Shown in pieces: positions 22,123-32,285 of a DNA stretch of 64,000 nucleotides (positions within the stretch are counted from its first letter, which is position 1; each line of letters starts with the position of its first letter). Position numbers and translations under genes: made by a program. Source of the DNA: Apium graveolens (lineage: Eukaryota > Streptophyta > Magnoliopsida > Apiales > Apiaceae); contig NC_133652.1 in assembly GCF_009905375.1 (NCBI RefSeq), forward strand, positions 19,022,850-19,086,849. The letters run 5' to 3'. Under the pieces are notes generated by a model, which was given only the letters and a program-made list of their open reading frames with translations, did not search any database and was not told the origin of the DNA.

Positions 22123-22905
22123 ATGGCACCAGTAGTAAAGATTATGTCTCAGTCTGGGTTCATCTATGAGAAGAACAACTTCATAGCTTTGGTAGAAAAG
22201 AATGAAGCCCACTCAGATTATCACAAAATGATGGACTTCATCAAAAACTGTAAACTTAGCTATGCAATGCTGGAAGCCCCAACGATTTACTGTGAAGTAG
22301 TTGAGGAGATTTGGACAACTGCTGAGTTCAACTCCATAGACATGACCATCTCCTTCACTCTCAAAGGTAAAAATCACTGTGTTAACTGTGATGATTTGCA
22401 AGCATATTTTAAATTACCTGAGAACAATGCCATGACACCACACACTGATAATGATGTATCTAACATGTTAGATTCCATAGGTTATTCTCTTAACTTTGCT
22501 AGTTTAGGGAGTATTAAAAGAAAAGGCCTTAGGAAAGAATGGAGTTTTCTTGGGGATGCCTTTATCAAGGTTTTCTCTGGGAAAATTAGTAATTTTGATG
22601 CCATAACTTCATCTCTTGTTAATATGCTCTATATGCTTGTTTCTGATAGGTATTTTAATTTTAGCAATTATGTTATGCTAGAATTGGGTACTGGATTAGG
22701 CAACAAAGCTAATAGAACTAATAACATCTATTATGCTAGATTCTTTATGTTATTGGCTAACCATGTTGCTGAAGGTTTGGTCATAAATAATGAGAATAAT
22801 AAACTCAAGTGCTGGGCACAAGAGAAAAGAGTTCTTGCAGATTTACTGAGAATGAATCTCAACAGCAGTGTGACATTGGTATATTTACCAATCATGAATG
22901 CACCT

Positions 22906-22920
22906 CAGGTAAGTGAGGTA
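22906..22920 (+). other. Perfect splice-donor-like site after ORF2 N-terminal domain (A)
   Basis: CAG|GTAAGT with the exon end at 22908, exactly after codon 262 (phase 0). ORF2 of B has CAG|GTAAGT at 36936-36944 after codon 263, also phase 0. Both encode P-Q-V-S-E-V at the end of the globular domain. Confidence 0.35.
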
Positions 22921-23776
22921 ACTGCTTCTACAACTCCTACTTCTTCCAACCCCACTATTTCTTTGTCTTCTAGTGTAGCCATGGAATATGTGACAATGCC
23001 CCAACAGATTCCTACCAAGGTTACCAAAACTAAAATTCCAAAATCAAAGACAAAGAAAACCACCTCTGTTGTTTCTCAAAAGACAACAGTTGTAACAACT
23101 ACCATTAACCCTGAGGGGAGTGAACAGGGTATGAGTGGTGAGGGGAGGGGTGAACATCAAGAAAACCCCCAGGATAAGGAAGGAGAGATAAGTGCTTCCC
23201 AAGCTAGCCAAGCCACAGTTTTTCAAAAAGCTGTGGTGGTTGAAAAGGATTCTAGCTCATCCCTAGTTGCATCCTCCCAAAAGGATGCACCTATTGAAAA
23301 TAGTTCCCAACCAGGAACACAGAACAAAAGAGGGAGGGACACTGAAGCCACACATTCACATGCAAAAGCCTTTACAAGAAGAAAGAGGGTCAAAACCCAA
23401 ATTTCTACACAGGGTACACACACTGCACAGATACACCCATCTGTATCTATGCCTTCTCAAACTCAGTTTGATGTGGCTTCAACAAATGTGGAGTCACAGC
23501 CCCACTCTCTCATAATTGACACACATCAATCACCAAATACTTCATCACCATCTCTGGATGTGGACATGTTATTCCCATCAATTCCTGATTCTCCCTCTTT
23601 ACAACTCAGGGAGGAGCCCCACTCAAATACAGGTGATCATCATCTTTTAGATGATTTGTTGGATCACCCACAAATTTTTCCAGATGTAATTGAAGGATCT
23701 GTGTCACCTAAATTAAAATCAATCCACACAGATTCAACAGTTATGTCACTTTCAATTTCTGCTTCTTTTCCTTCTT

Positions 23777-23889
23777 CAACGGATATCACTCATCCGTTGA
23801 CAAGTGGTTGTTCTTCAACGGATAAGCTTAACATCAGTTATCCGTTGATAACATCAGTTTCACCTTCAACGGCTATTCCACATCCGTTG
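23777..23889 (+). repeat. Octamer hairpins inside ORF2 of A
   Basis: TCAACGGAT-n7-ATCCGTTGA (from about 23776) and TCAACGGATAA-n12-TTATCCGTTGA (from about 23815) are perfect inverted repeats. Another ATCCGTTG lies near 23881. The equivalent place in ORF2 of B carries CGACGGATA-n5-TATCCGTCG. Confidence 0.85.
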
Positions 23890-25002
23890 ATAGTCTCTAC
23901 ACACATAACTGAAACAATTCCAAGTGTAGAAGACATGATAACTGTACAATCACTTTTAGGACTGAGGGAAGGGAGTGGTAATTTGAGTGAGAGGCTGGGT
24001 TGCTCCCAGGAAAAAGGAGAGATTGAGAGCTCAAATATGCATGCTATTTCTTCCTGCATGGCAAAAGAAAGTGAGAGGAGTACCACCTTAGTAGGTGAAG
24101 GTGAGGGTGTGAGGGGTGTGAGCCAGGAGGAGCCGTTGATGCAAGAAAATAGAGAAAAAGAGAGAAAGGCAGGTACAGAAGCATTAAGGGTGGATCCAGC
24201 CATTTCCAGTGAGTCAATGATTGTGGATGATGCTGAAAAGGAAAGACAATTTCAGCAACATTACAAAGCTGAAATTGATAACATTTCCTTGGATGCTGAC
24301 ACTTTTACTCATCCTGTGTCAGCCTATCAATTGTTGGCTGCTCAGGGCAATGAGGAGGCAGAAAGGACACTACATCTAGTACATACAACAGAATCTCTAC
24401 AAAGGGATAAAGCTACTATCAACAAGATGCCTTCTACAGCTGGTGAGCCATCTGAGGAATTTGAAGTAAATTCTGATGATGATGACTCTAGTTCTTTTGA
24501 TGGAAGCATGAACTTAGGGGGAGATGAAGGCCCTAGTTCTATTCCAAATTTACATGAATGGGCCTTGACAAAGGAGTCTACACCAGGGCAATTCAATGTC
24601 TCCTTAGTCATACAAATCAGCTCAATCCAACAGGCCATTCAGAAAACTTCACATGCTGGTACCAAGGCTATCCTTAAATTTCACCTGGACTCACTGCATC
24701 TCATGAAGTTGCAGCACTTAAGACAGAATCTGAGTGTGGATGAACTCAAAAAGGATATTGCTGACTTGAAATCCCACACTACTGAAAAGTTGGATTCAGT
24801 CATGCCCTATGGTACAATGCAGGACTTATTGCTGAGATTGAGAAAGGAACCAAATGCTGAAAAGAGGCTGGCCAAGTTGGAAGAAAGAGTTCAAGTTATT
24901 GAAAACTCTGTGGCCACCATTCTTCACAACCAACAATCTCAAACAAGTCTACTCATGCAGCTGGCAAATGCACAAGGCTTGACCCCTCTCCTTGATGATA
25001 AC

Positions 25003-25015
25003 AAAAAGGGGGAGA
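25003..25015 (+). promoter_or_regulatory. Internal polypurine tract in ORF2 of A
   Basis: AAAAAGGGGGAGA encoding K-K-G-E, about 1.85 kb upstream of the 3' LTR. Conserved in B and C at the same coding place. It could act as a second plus-strand primer. Confidence 0.5.
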
Positions 25016-26672
25016 ATAAAAGGGAAAAGGAAGGAGAGCCATCAACAAAAGTCCAAATATCTAAAGTGCTAGTTCATGCCATCACTACTTCTCCAATAAT
25101 TCAAATCAAAGGAAAGCTTGATGGAATTGACCTAATCCAACTAGCAGCAGCTGAAATTCAAGTGAAAGAGCAATGGAGGAGAATTGATGAAAGGGTGCAA
25201 CAGATGTTTAGTTCTACAAAAGATAAATCCCTATCTATGAAACATAGCACAAAGGTTGAACCAATCATTATGGAGCACAAGCTAGAAAGGAGGAATAAGG
25301 TTGGAGAGACTTCTTCCAAGAATTTAAAACCTATGGTTCTCAAGCCCAACACTAGATCCAACAAGGACTCTACAAAGAATCCCCTAAACTTTGCTCAGAT
25401 GAAAGAAGTGGACTTTCCTCTTCCAAAGCCTGATGAAGACAAAGTTTTGGGTGCTAATATCATAAAGCACAAGGAGACCAAGGATATAGTTGAAAGAATG
25501 AACATGGCTATTATCTTTAGAGAGGGAAAGAGTATCTATGTGATGCAAGGACATCCCAAATTTCCAAAAGCCAAGAGGGAAGAAACCAAAAGGTTGAAGG
25601 AAGAAGCTGAAAAACTAAAGGCTGACAAAAGAGCACAAACAAAGCTTGAAAAACAGCTAAAGTCAAGTCAAGTTGAAGAGAACAAAGGAATTGAAGTCAG
25701 GAGTGAAGATAAGATTGCTAACTTAGATGAGGTGTTTGGGAGTCTGTTTGGTGAAAGTATGGAGGAAACAAAGCAATGGCAGAAGGGAAGCAGATGAAAG
25801 GCCAAGGCACAAAGAAGGAGTGAAGATAACACTGAAGAAACCAAATCAATATCTAAACCACTACCTTCCATTCATGAACCCTTTGTTGCTGATCCCACTA
25901 TAAACATCCATGGTGAACCAATCATCCCTAAAGAGGAACCTATTGATTGGGACACCATCAAATTGCCTACCTTTTTAACCACTTCTCCACCACCAAAGAA
26001 ACAGAAAAGAAAATCCAAATCCACACCTCCCCTAACCTCTAAGAAATTCACTCAGAAATACAAACCTAAGCCTAAGTCACCTATCTCTAAGGATGATTAT
26101 GTTCACATCTGTGACATAAAAGAATGCTCAGATATTGAGCTCTACCTAGATGAACTGGAAGATGTAAGGGGAATAGATGCTTACAGACATCTGCCAGAAA
26201 GGCTCGTGTTCAGATATAAAGGCAACAAAAGTGAAAGAACCTGGCCACTCCATAGAATTCTAAATGAGGGCTACTCTACCTTGATCAGAATACACTCAGC
26301 TATAAAAAGGGATACTGGTTTCACCATAATTGCAAAGACTGAGATTCTTAACAAGGTTGCCAGCATAATGAAAACATGGAGGGAACCAAATTCACTGCCC
26401 AGAACATTACTCATCCAAGAGCATGGAATTACAATTCATAAAACACCTCATTGGTTGATGGAGTTCAGAGATGACAAAGGAGTCAGAAGATTTTTCAGAC
26501 TTGAAGACCAACTCAAGATTGCCAGCAATGAAACTCTCAAGGAAATGCAATCTAAGTTGGATATCAGTGATGAAGATGAAGCTGAATTCTACAGACAACT
26601 CCAACTTCAAATTGAGGAAAATGACAGAGGGCAAGGAAAGAAAATAAGGGATCAAAGAAAAAGGAAATGATT

Positions 26673-26691
26673 TGCTCAGGCTAGAGGAGCA
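26673..26691 (+). ncRNA. Conserved hairpin after ORF2 stop (A)
   Basis: TGCTCAGGCTAGAGGAGCA: a 5-bp stem (TGCTC/GAGCA) and 9-nt loop, two bases after the ORF2 stop. B has the identical 19 bases (40731-40749). G has TGTTC...GAACA (55771-55789), a compensatory pair change. H has one stem mismatch (62698-62716, minus). All lie about 140-160 bases before the polypurine tract. Confidence 0.6.
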
Positions 26692-26819
26692 CCCTTGGAA
26701 ATACAGTAATTCTTCAATTCCATCCTAGTACATACATTTATGATGCACTTTTGAATTTCTACTTAGTTTCAATTCACACATTTGTTTAGTGTTTTGTTAT
26801 CATCAAGTTAACCCTGAAC

Positions 26820-26858
26820 TTATGCCTACAATTCTTATAGGCATAAATAGGGGGAGAT
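26820..26858 (+). promoter_or_regulatory. Polypurine tract of A with adjacent stem-loop
   Basis: TTATGCCTA (26820-26828) pairs perfectly with TAGGCATAA (26838-26846), 9-nt loop. ATA and GGGGGAGAT follow, then the LTR at 26859. Confidence 0.75.
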
Positions 26859-27926
26859 TGTTAGGAATATATGTGCATTAGTTTGATGATATATTTAACA
26901 AAACACTTAAGTAGAAGTCTAGTGTTTGTAGCCTCAACGGATAAGACCACTTTGGCTATCCGTTGATGGTGTAGCTTTACTTAGAAATAAGTCTAGTTTT
27001 GTAGCACATTTCAATCTCTGTATTTGAGATATAGTTCTTAAATGTTGAGGAAATTATAAGTCATGTTGACTACTAGATGATATGCAAATAGGAAGGCCAA
27101 TTGTAAATATTTCATGCCTTGTAATTTTGTATAAATGAAGTGGTATCAACTGATAACTTGAAGACCTTCAACGGATGAGAAACTAAGCTTCAACGGATGT
27201 CTCTAAAGCTTCAACGGATAACATCCTTCAACGGATTAGTGCATCAACGGATAAAGCTTCAACTGCTAACACATCAACGGATAAAGCCATCAACGGATGA
27301 AGGCTTCAACATATGTTCTGTTAAATAGCAGTTGATAAGTAGTAGTTGACAAAGCTGACAGAGGCACATGGGTTGACAGAGAAAACTGAGATGTGGTAGC
27401 CCCTTTCGGGAACATCAGAAAAAGCAGCCGTTCTACTTTAGTGCAAAAAGGAAATATTCAACAGATATTCCAATAATGTACTGGATAGAAATGGAGTAGA
27501 AACAAGTGGAGAACTTTATTATTATTGTATTTTATCTTTTTCTACACTTGTAAAAACTTGGTGGTATATAAACCAAGTTGCAGCTAGTAATTAGAGTAGT
27601 AATTTTCCAGAGCTGTTTAGAAAAATCTTGAGAGAAAATTATCTAGTTTGTACTAGGACGCAGCGGTGATCAAATTTCTTGAATCACAGATTTTCTGAAA
27701 TACCATCTCTGGTGGAACAACAAATCCACCAGAAAAGTTTTTAAGGTCTGTTGTGTTCTTTACATTTGTGTTTGAATATATATCTGTCTGTATTAGCTTA
27801 AAGCAATTCACACACTTGTTTATCTTAAACACATAGCCTTTGAAACTACTCAAAACTTGAAAAAGTTTTGAGATTTACATTCAACCCCCTTCTGTAAATC
27901 TCATTGTTAGTCCTCTAGGAATAACA
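26859..27926 (+). repeat. 3' LTR of element A
   Basis: TGTTAGGAATAT ... AGGAATAACA, 1068 bp. It holds eight CAACGGAT and one ATCCGTTG by hand count, and no CGACGGAT. Followed by TSD TCCTT. Confidence 0.93.
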
Positions 27927-27931
27927 TCCTT

Positions 27932-28693
27932 GCAGCTTCAATAAGGGATCTGTTCTTTCTTTCCACTAATCCATTTTGTTGTGGAGTTCTTGTTGCAGAA
28001 AACTCGTGCATAGTCCCATTTTCTTCATAAAATGATCTCATCACAGAATTCTTGAACTCAGTTCCATTGTCACTCCTGATTCTTCTTATTTTAAAATCAG
28101 GATAATTTTTGACTTGCCTTATGTGATTGATGATGATTTCACTAACTTCATCTTTATACTTTAGGAAATATGTCCAAGAGAACTTTGAGAAATCATCCAC
28201 AATTACTAGGCAAAATATTTTCCTTGAGATGGACAGCACATTGACTGGTCCAAATAAATCCATGTGTAGCAATTGTAAAGGTTCTTCAATTGTTGAATCA
28301 AGCTTCATTCTGAATGATGCGTTGATCTGATTTCCTTTTTGGTAGGCATCACATAATCCATCTTCTGTAAATTCCACTTGAGGAATACCTCTAACCAGTT
28401 CGTTCTTGACAAGCTCATTCATGGTCTTGAAGTTTAGATGAGACAACTTCTTGTGCCATAGCCAACTCTCATCTTGACTTGCTTTACTGAGAATGCAAGT
28501 GACAGAGTCTGCATTTGATGAGTTGAAGTCATCTAGATACACATTCCCTTTTCTCACTCCAGTGAGAACCACTTTTTTGCTCTTTTTGTTTATCACAACA
28601 CAGGCTACTAAATTGAATGTTACTGAGTTGCCCTTATCACAAAGTTGGCTGATACTTAACAAATTATGCTTGAGACCATCCACTAGGGCAACT
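27932..28693 (-). pseudogene. pol: Antisense copia pol fragment D (protease end and integrase)
   Basis: Reads on the minus strand from VALVDGLKHNLLSISQLCD through an HHCC finger (WLWHKKLSHL) to the D,D,E core (MDLFGPVN, RSDNGTEFK, GLVERKNRSLIEAAR). The second Cys of the CxxC pair is Tyr (CDAYQKG), so the zinc finger is damaged although the frame is open. It most resembles pol of B. It is cut on the left by the A/C insertions and on the right by LTR E at 28694. Its tip (28594-28693) is duplicated at 45049-45147. Confidence 0.85.
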
Positions 28694-28803
28694 TGTAATA
28701 ACCCCAATTTTTGGAATTTTTGAAACCCTGATGAATAGTAACTTTTGCTGATGACGCTGATTAAGGAAAATTATCAGACCACACTATATAGGAGTACTAT
28801 TAT
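28694..28803 (+). repeat. Gypsy LTR E, first part
   Basis: TGTAATAACCCC start inside copia fragment D. Interrupted after 110 bases by element B. The other half resumes at 41918. The uninterrupted copy at 45148 shows the join. Confidence 0.85.
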
Positions 28804-29809
28804 TGTTGTGAATATGTTGTGTACTTGATGACCACCTTAACAAATTGTCTAAGTAGATTTTACTTAGTGAAATAATGTAGCACTCGACGGATAAGGTTTT
28901 TAGTCCCGACGGATAAATCATTTTAGTCCCGACGGATGATTAACTTATTATCCATCGAGTGAGTAGCTTATGTAATGATAAGTTTGTAGCACATTGTTGT
29001 ATGCACCTTTGTATAGAATCTGTAGTAGCATATAAGTCATGTTGACTTTAACTAGATATGCAGAATAGGTTGATTAACTGTACATAAGCAATGTCTTGTA
29101 ATTCTGTATAAGTGAAGTGAAGTCAAGTGCCAAAATGGCTACCAACGGATGATTAACAAAGCTTCGACGGATGATTAAATGACTACCAACGGATGTTTAA
29201 CATAGCAGTCGACGGATGATCTAAAAGTCGACGGATGATAATATCAAGATTCAAACATCAGTTGAACAGTGAAAGCTGACACACAGCCGCCGAGTTGTTG
29301 GATACAAACACACTATGGAAGCCCTTTTACTGGGTAATAGAGGACGAAAATCAGCAAAGTTCAAGACTATTAGATTTAATATTTGTTCAGTCCTTTTGAC
29401 TTTGTAATCTTGGAGATATATAAACCAAGAGAGTAGCAAATAAAAAATATATAGAAGTGTGAGAGCTAAGAAACATATACAGAGAAATCTTTGTAAGCAC
29501 TATCTTTAGCATTTCCTGTATTCTTAGCAGTTCTATTTTGTAAGCAGCTGTGAACATTTTTGTACACAGGGTCCTCTCGATATATTATATATATCTCTGG
29601 TGGAATTGTTTAAATCCACCAGAAAGTTTTTAAAGACTCTTTTTTTTAATTACTTATGTTTTAAATCATTCAAGTTTACATTCCGCATTGTGCTAATTAA
29701 AACATATATAGTTATTTTCGAGTTGAACATTTTTATTCATAGAAAAAGGTTCAAGAATTCCATTCAACCCCCCTTCTGTAATTCTTGCTATATTGTTAAG
29801 GGACTAACA
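28804..29809 (+). repeat. 5' LTR of element B
   Basis: TGTTGTGAATAT ... AAGGGACTAACA, 1006 bp. Octamers (mostly CGACGGAT) near 28873-28945 and 29142-29240, TATATAA at 29417-29423, leader hairpin at 29597-29622. Confidence 0.92.
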
Positions 29810-29811
29810 AT

Positions 29812-29823
29812 TGGTATCAGAGC
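29812..29823 (+). promoter_or_regulatory. Primer binding site, element B
   Basis: TGGTATCAGAGC two bases after the LTR end. Confidence 0.9.
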
Positions 29824-29870
29824 AAGCTCTTAATCTACAAAGAGTTTAAAGATCAAAACAATTCAGCAAG

Positions 29871-32271
29871 ATGAACAAGAAAGATGTTGGAGTCAAGATT
29901 CCTTTTCTTGATAAAGATAATTACCATCATTGGATGGTAAAGATGCATCTTCACATGCTTTCTCAAGATGAGGCCTATGTGGACTGCATAGAAAAAGGCC
30001 CTCATGTTCCAATGAGAGCTGCAACAGGAAATGAACCATCTGTTCCAAAGCCAAGACATGAATGGTCTGATCCTGATATTGAGCAAGTCAGGAAAGATAA
30101 AAAGGCCATGAACATTCTGTTGAATGGTGTTGATGCAGACATGTTTGATAACATCATCAACTGCAAGACTGCCAAGGAGGTTTGGGACACAATACAGATA
30201 ATCTGTGATGGTACTGAGCAAGTAAGAGAAAATAAAATGTAGCTCGTGATTCAGCAATATGAGCATTTTCACAATGAAGAAAGTGAGTCACTCACTGACA
30301 TTTTTAGTAGATTCCAAAAGCTACTAAATGCTCTTAAACTGCATGGAAGAGTCTACCAGACTAAAGACTCCAATCTGAAATTTCTCAGATCTCTTCCAAA
30401 GGAATGGAAACCAATGACAGTCTCATTGAGAAACTCATAGGATTATAAGGAGTTTACTTTGGAGAGACTGTATGGCATTCTGAAGACCTATAAGCTTGAA
30501 ATAGAGCAGGATGAAAGAATGTAGAGAGGAAAGAAGAAAGGAGGATCCATTGCACTAGTTGCTGATCTGGAAAAGGAGAAGGAAGTGAAGATGGAAGCTG
30601 TGGAATCAACTTCAAAGGCATGTGAAAGCAAGGGTAAAGGGCTAGCTGCAGAAAATGAAGATGCATTGAGCCAAGATGACATGGAAGACATTGATGAGCA
30701 CCTAGCATTCCTTTCAAGAAGATTTACCAAGCTCAAGTTCAAAAAGAACTTTGGAGCTGCCAAGCCAAATAGAAACATGGTGGATAAATCAAAATTCAAG
30801 TGTTTCAAATATGGCTTGGCAGGGCATTTTGCAAATGAGTGTAGAAAGTCAGATTCCAGCAAGAAAAGATTTGAGTCTGTTGATTACAAGCAAAAATACT
30901 TTGATCTACTCAAACAAAAGGAAAGGGCTTTTATTACACAGGAGAATGACTGGGCAGCTGATGGTTTGGATGAAGATAAAAATGTCAGCTATGTCAATCT
31001 AGCCCTTATGGCCAAGTCTGATGAGACAGAGACAAGTTCCTCAAGCAATCAGGTAATCACTACAAACCTTGCACATTTATCTAAAGCTGAGTGTAATGAT
31101 GCAATAAATGACATATCTACTGAATTATATCATTTGCGTGTTACACTTAAGTCACTCACTAAAGAAAATGCTAAACTTAAAGAAAACAACTTGTTTTTGA
31201 GTGAGAGAAATAATGTGCTTGAGTCTCAGTTTGTTGAGTTTGAGAAACTAAAAATTGAGTGTAGAATTGCCAAGGAGGAATTAACCGAGTCCTTGAAAAA
31301 GGAAGAAATTTTAAAGAAGCAGCTTGATCGTGAACAAGAGGTGATTAAAGCATGGAAAACATCCAGAGATGTTCATGCCCAAATCACCAAGGTTCAAGGA
31401 ATTGAGTCTTTTTGTGATGAAGCCTGGAAAAAGAATAAGGAGAAACTAGAACCTATTTTGGTAGATGGGTTGCTGACAGATGTAGACTCGACGGATGATG
31501 AGGACCATCCCTCGGATAACAAAAAGTGTTATCCGTCGAATGATGAAAATCTTCATCCGTCGGCTGTAAGCAAACCCATTAGCAAAGCCAAATTAACCAA
31601 GCTAAATGATAAGTATGGGTCTGTTTCCAAGAACTTTGTTTCAGGAGAGTCAAGTCAAACCAAGAAAGGGAAGAAGGCTAATGTTGGTCACATGACTGTC
31701 AAAACAGTTAAGTGACAGACTTGAGAAAATAGAGGTAAAAACAGAGACTAAAAAGAAAAATAATAGGAATGGTAAAGTAGGGATTAACAAACACAATAAC
31801 TATATACCTGATAAATATGCTCCTAGAAAAATCTGTGTCAAGTGTGGTAGTGTAAACCATTTATCTGTTAATTGCAAATCTGCCATGCCTACTCCCATGT
31901 CTGTTCAGCCTCAATTCTCTAACATGAATGCCATACCTCCCATGCCTGTTAATGCTATGCCTACACAGAACATGAATGCACAGTTTGCTAATATGCCATT
32001 TGCACCTAATCCATATTATGCTGCATACAATATGCCTCAAATGCCATTTAGCATGCCTTACCGGAATAACATGGTTGCACCAAGCATGCCATTTCCCTTT
32101 AGCCATAACATGCATGATAATTCTGTTGCATCTAGTGGTTTCAAAGGCACAACCCAAATGACTAAGGAAGAATCTGAAATTCCTAAGTCAAATGAGTTAA
32201 GACCTAAGAAACAGAAGAAGAAAGCTAACAAGGCAGGACCCAAGGAAACTTGGGTACCAAAATCAACTTGA
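29871..32271 (+). pseudogene. gag: Gag of element B, broken
   Basis: Same architecture as gag of A (YHHWMVKMHLHML, AMNILLNGVD, LKFLRSLPKEWKPM, second knuckle CVKCGSVNHLSVNC, ending ETWVPKST). Breaks: TAG at 30240, 30438 and 30522, and a frame shift near 31700. The first zinc knuckle reads CFKYGLAGHFANEC, so its second Cys is Tyr and metal binding there is lost. Octamers of the TCCGTCGA type lie near 31486-31562. Candidate donor CAG|GTAATC after 31052. Confidence 0.88.
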
Positions 32272-32285
32272 TTTGATTTTGATGT

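Larger units (their letters stand above)
22123..26670 (+). pseudogene. ORF2 of A: large post-pol accessory gene, one in-frame stop
   Basis: About 1515 codons in one frame, broken only by TGA at 25795-25797. Starts ATGGCACC. Residues 1-262 form a globular domain (KMMDFIKNCKLSYAML, EIWTTAEFNS, GLRKEWSFLG, KISNFDAI, YYARFFMLLANH). A Ser/Thr/Pro-rich linker follows with basic clusters that could be nuclear signals (KTKIPKSKTKKT, RRKRVKTQ). Then come a conserved DAEKERQFQQHYKAE block, coiled coil (about 860-960), a GKSIYVMQGHPKFPKAK block, and a C-terminal domain (HICDIKE ... WLMEFRDDKGVRRFFRLEDQL). I see no signal peptide, membrane helix or zinc knuckle. It occupies the place of the Sirevirus 'env-like' gene, but I see no envelope features. 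Function unknown. Confidence 0.8.
14668..27926 (+). mobile_element. Full-length Sirevirus-like Ty1/copia element A (13.3 kb)
   Basis: Two 1068-bp LTRs, 5-bp TSD, PBS, gag, pol (protease, integrase, RT, RNase H) and a large ORF2 between pol and the 3' LTR. The gene order and the extra post-pol gene fit the Sirevirus (Maximus/SIRE1) lineage. The LTRs differ at about 20 sites by my hand count (near 2%), so insertion is fairly recent. Gag is intact, pol has one shift and two stops, and ORF2 has one stop. Every LTR octamer is of the CAACGGAT type, apart from point-mutated copies. Confidence 0.92.

Noticed and set aside
22123..26670. ORF2 as a retroviral envelope gene
   Set aside because: Its position fits the Sirevirus 'env-like' gene, but I see no signal peptide, membrane helix or cleavage site. 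It is charged, linker-rich and coiled-coil.
28127..28330. ORFs on the plus strand opposite pol fragment D, and other opposite-strand ORFs over gag, pol and ORF2
   Set aside because: They are shadows of the real frame with no motifs of their own.
27907..28707. Complete integrase gene on the minus strand
   Set aside because: The frame is open but its first codons lie in LTR E and its last in LTR A. It is a cut fragment with a damaged zinc finger.
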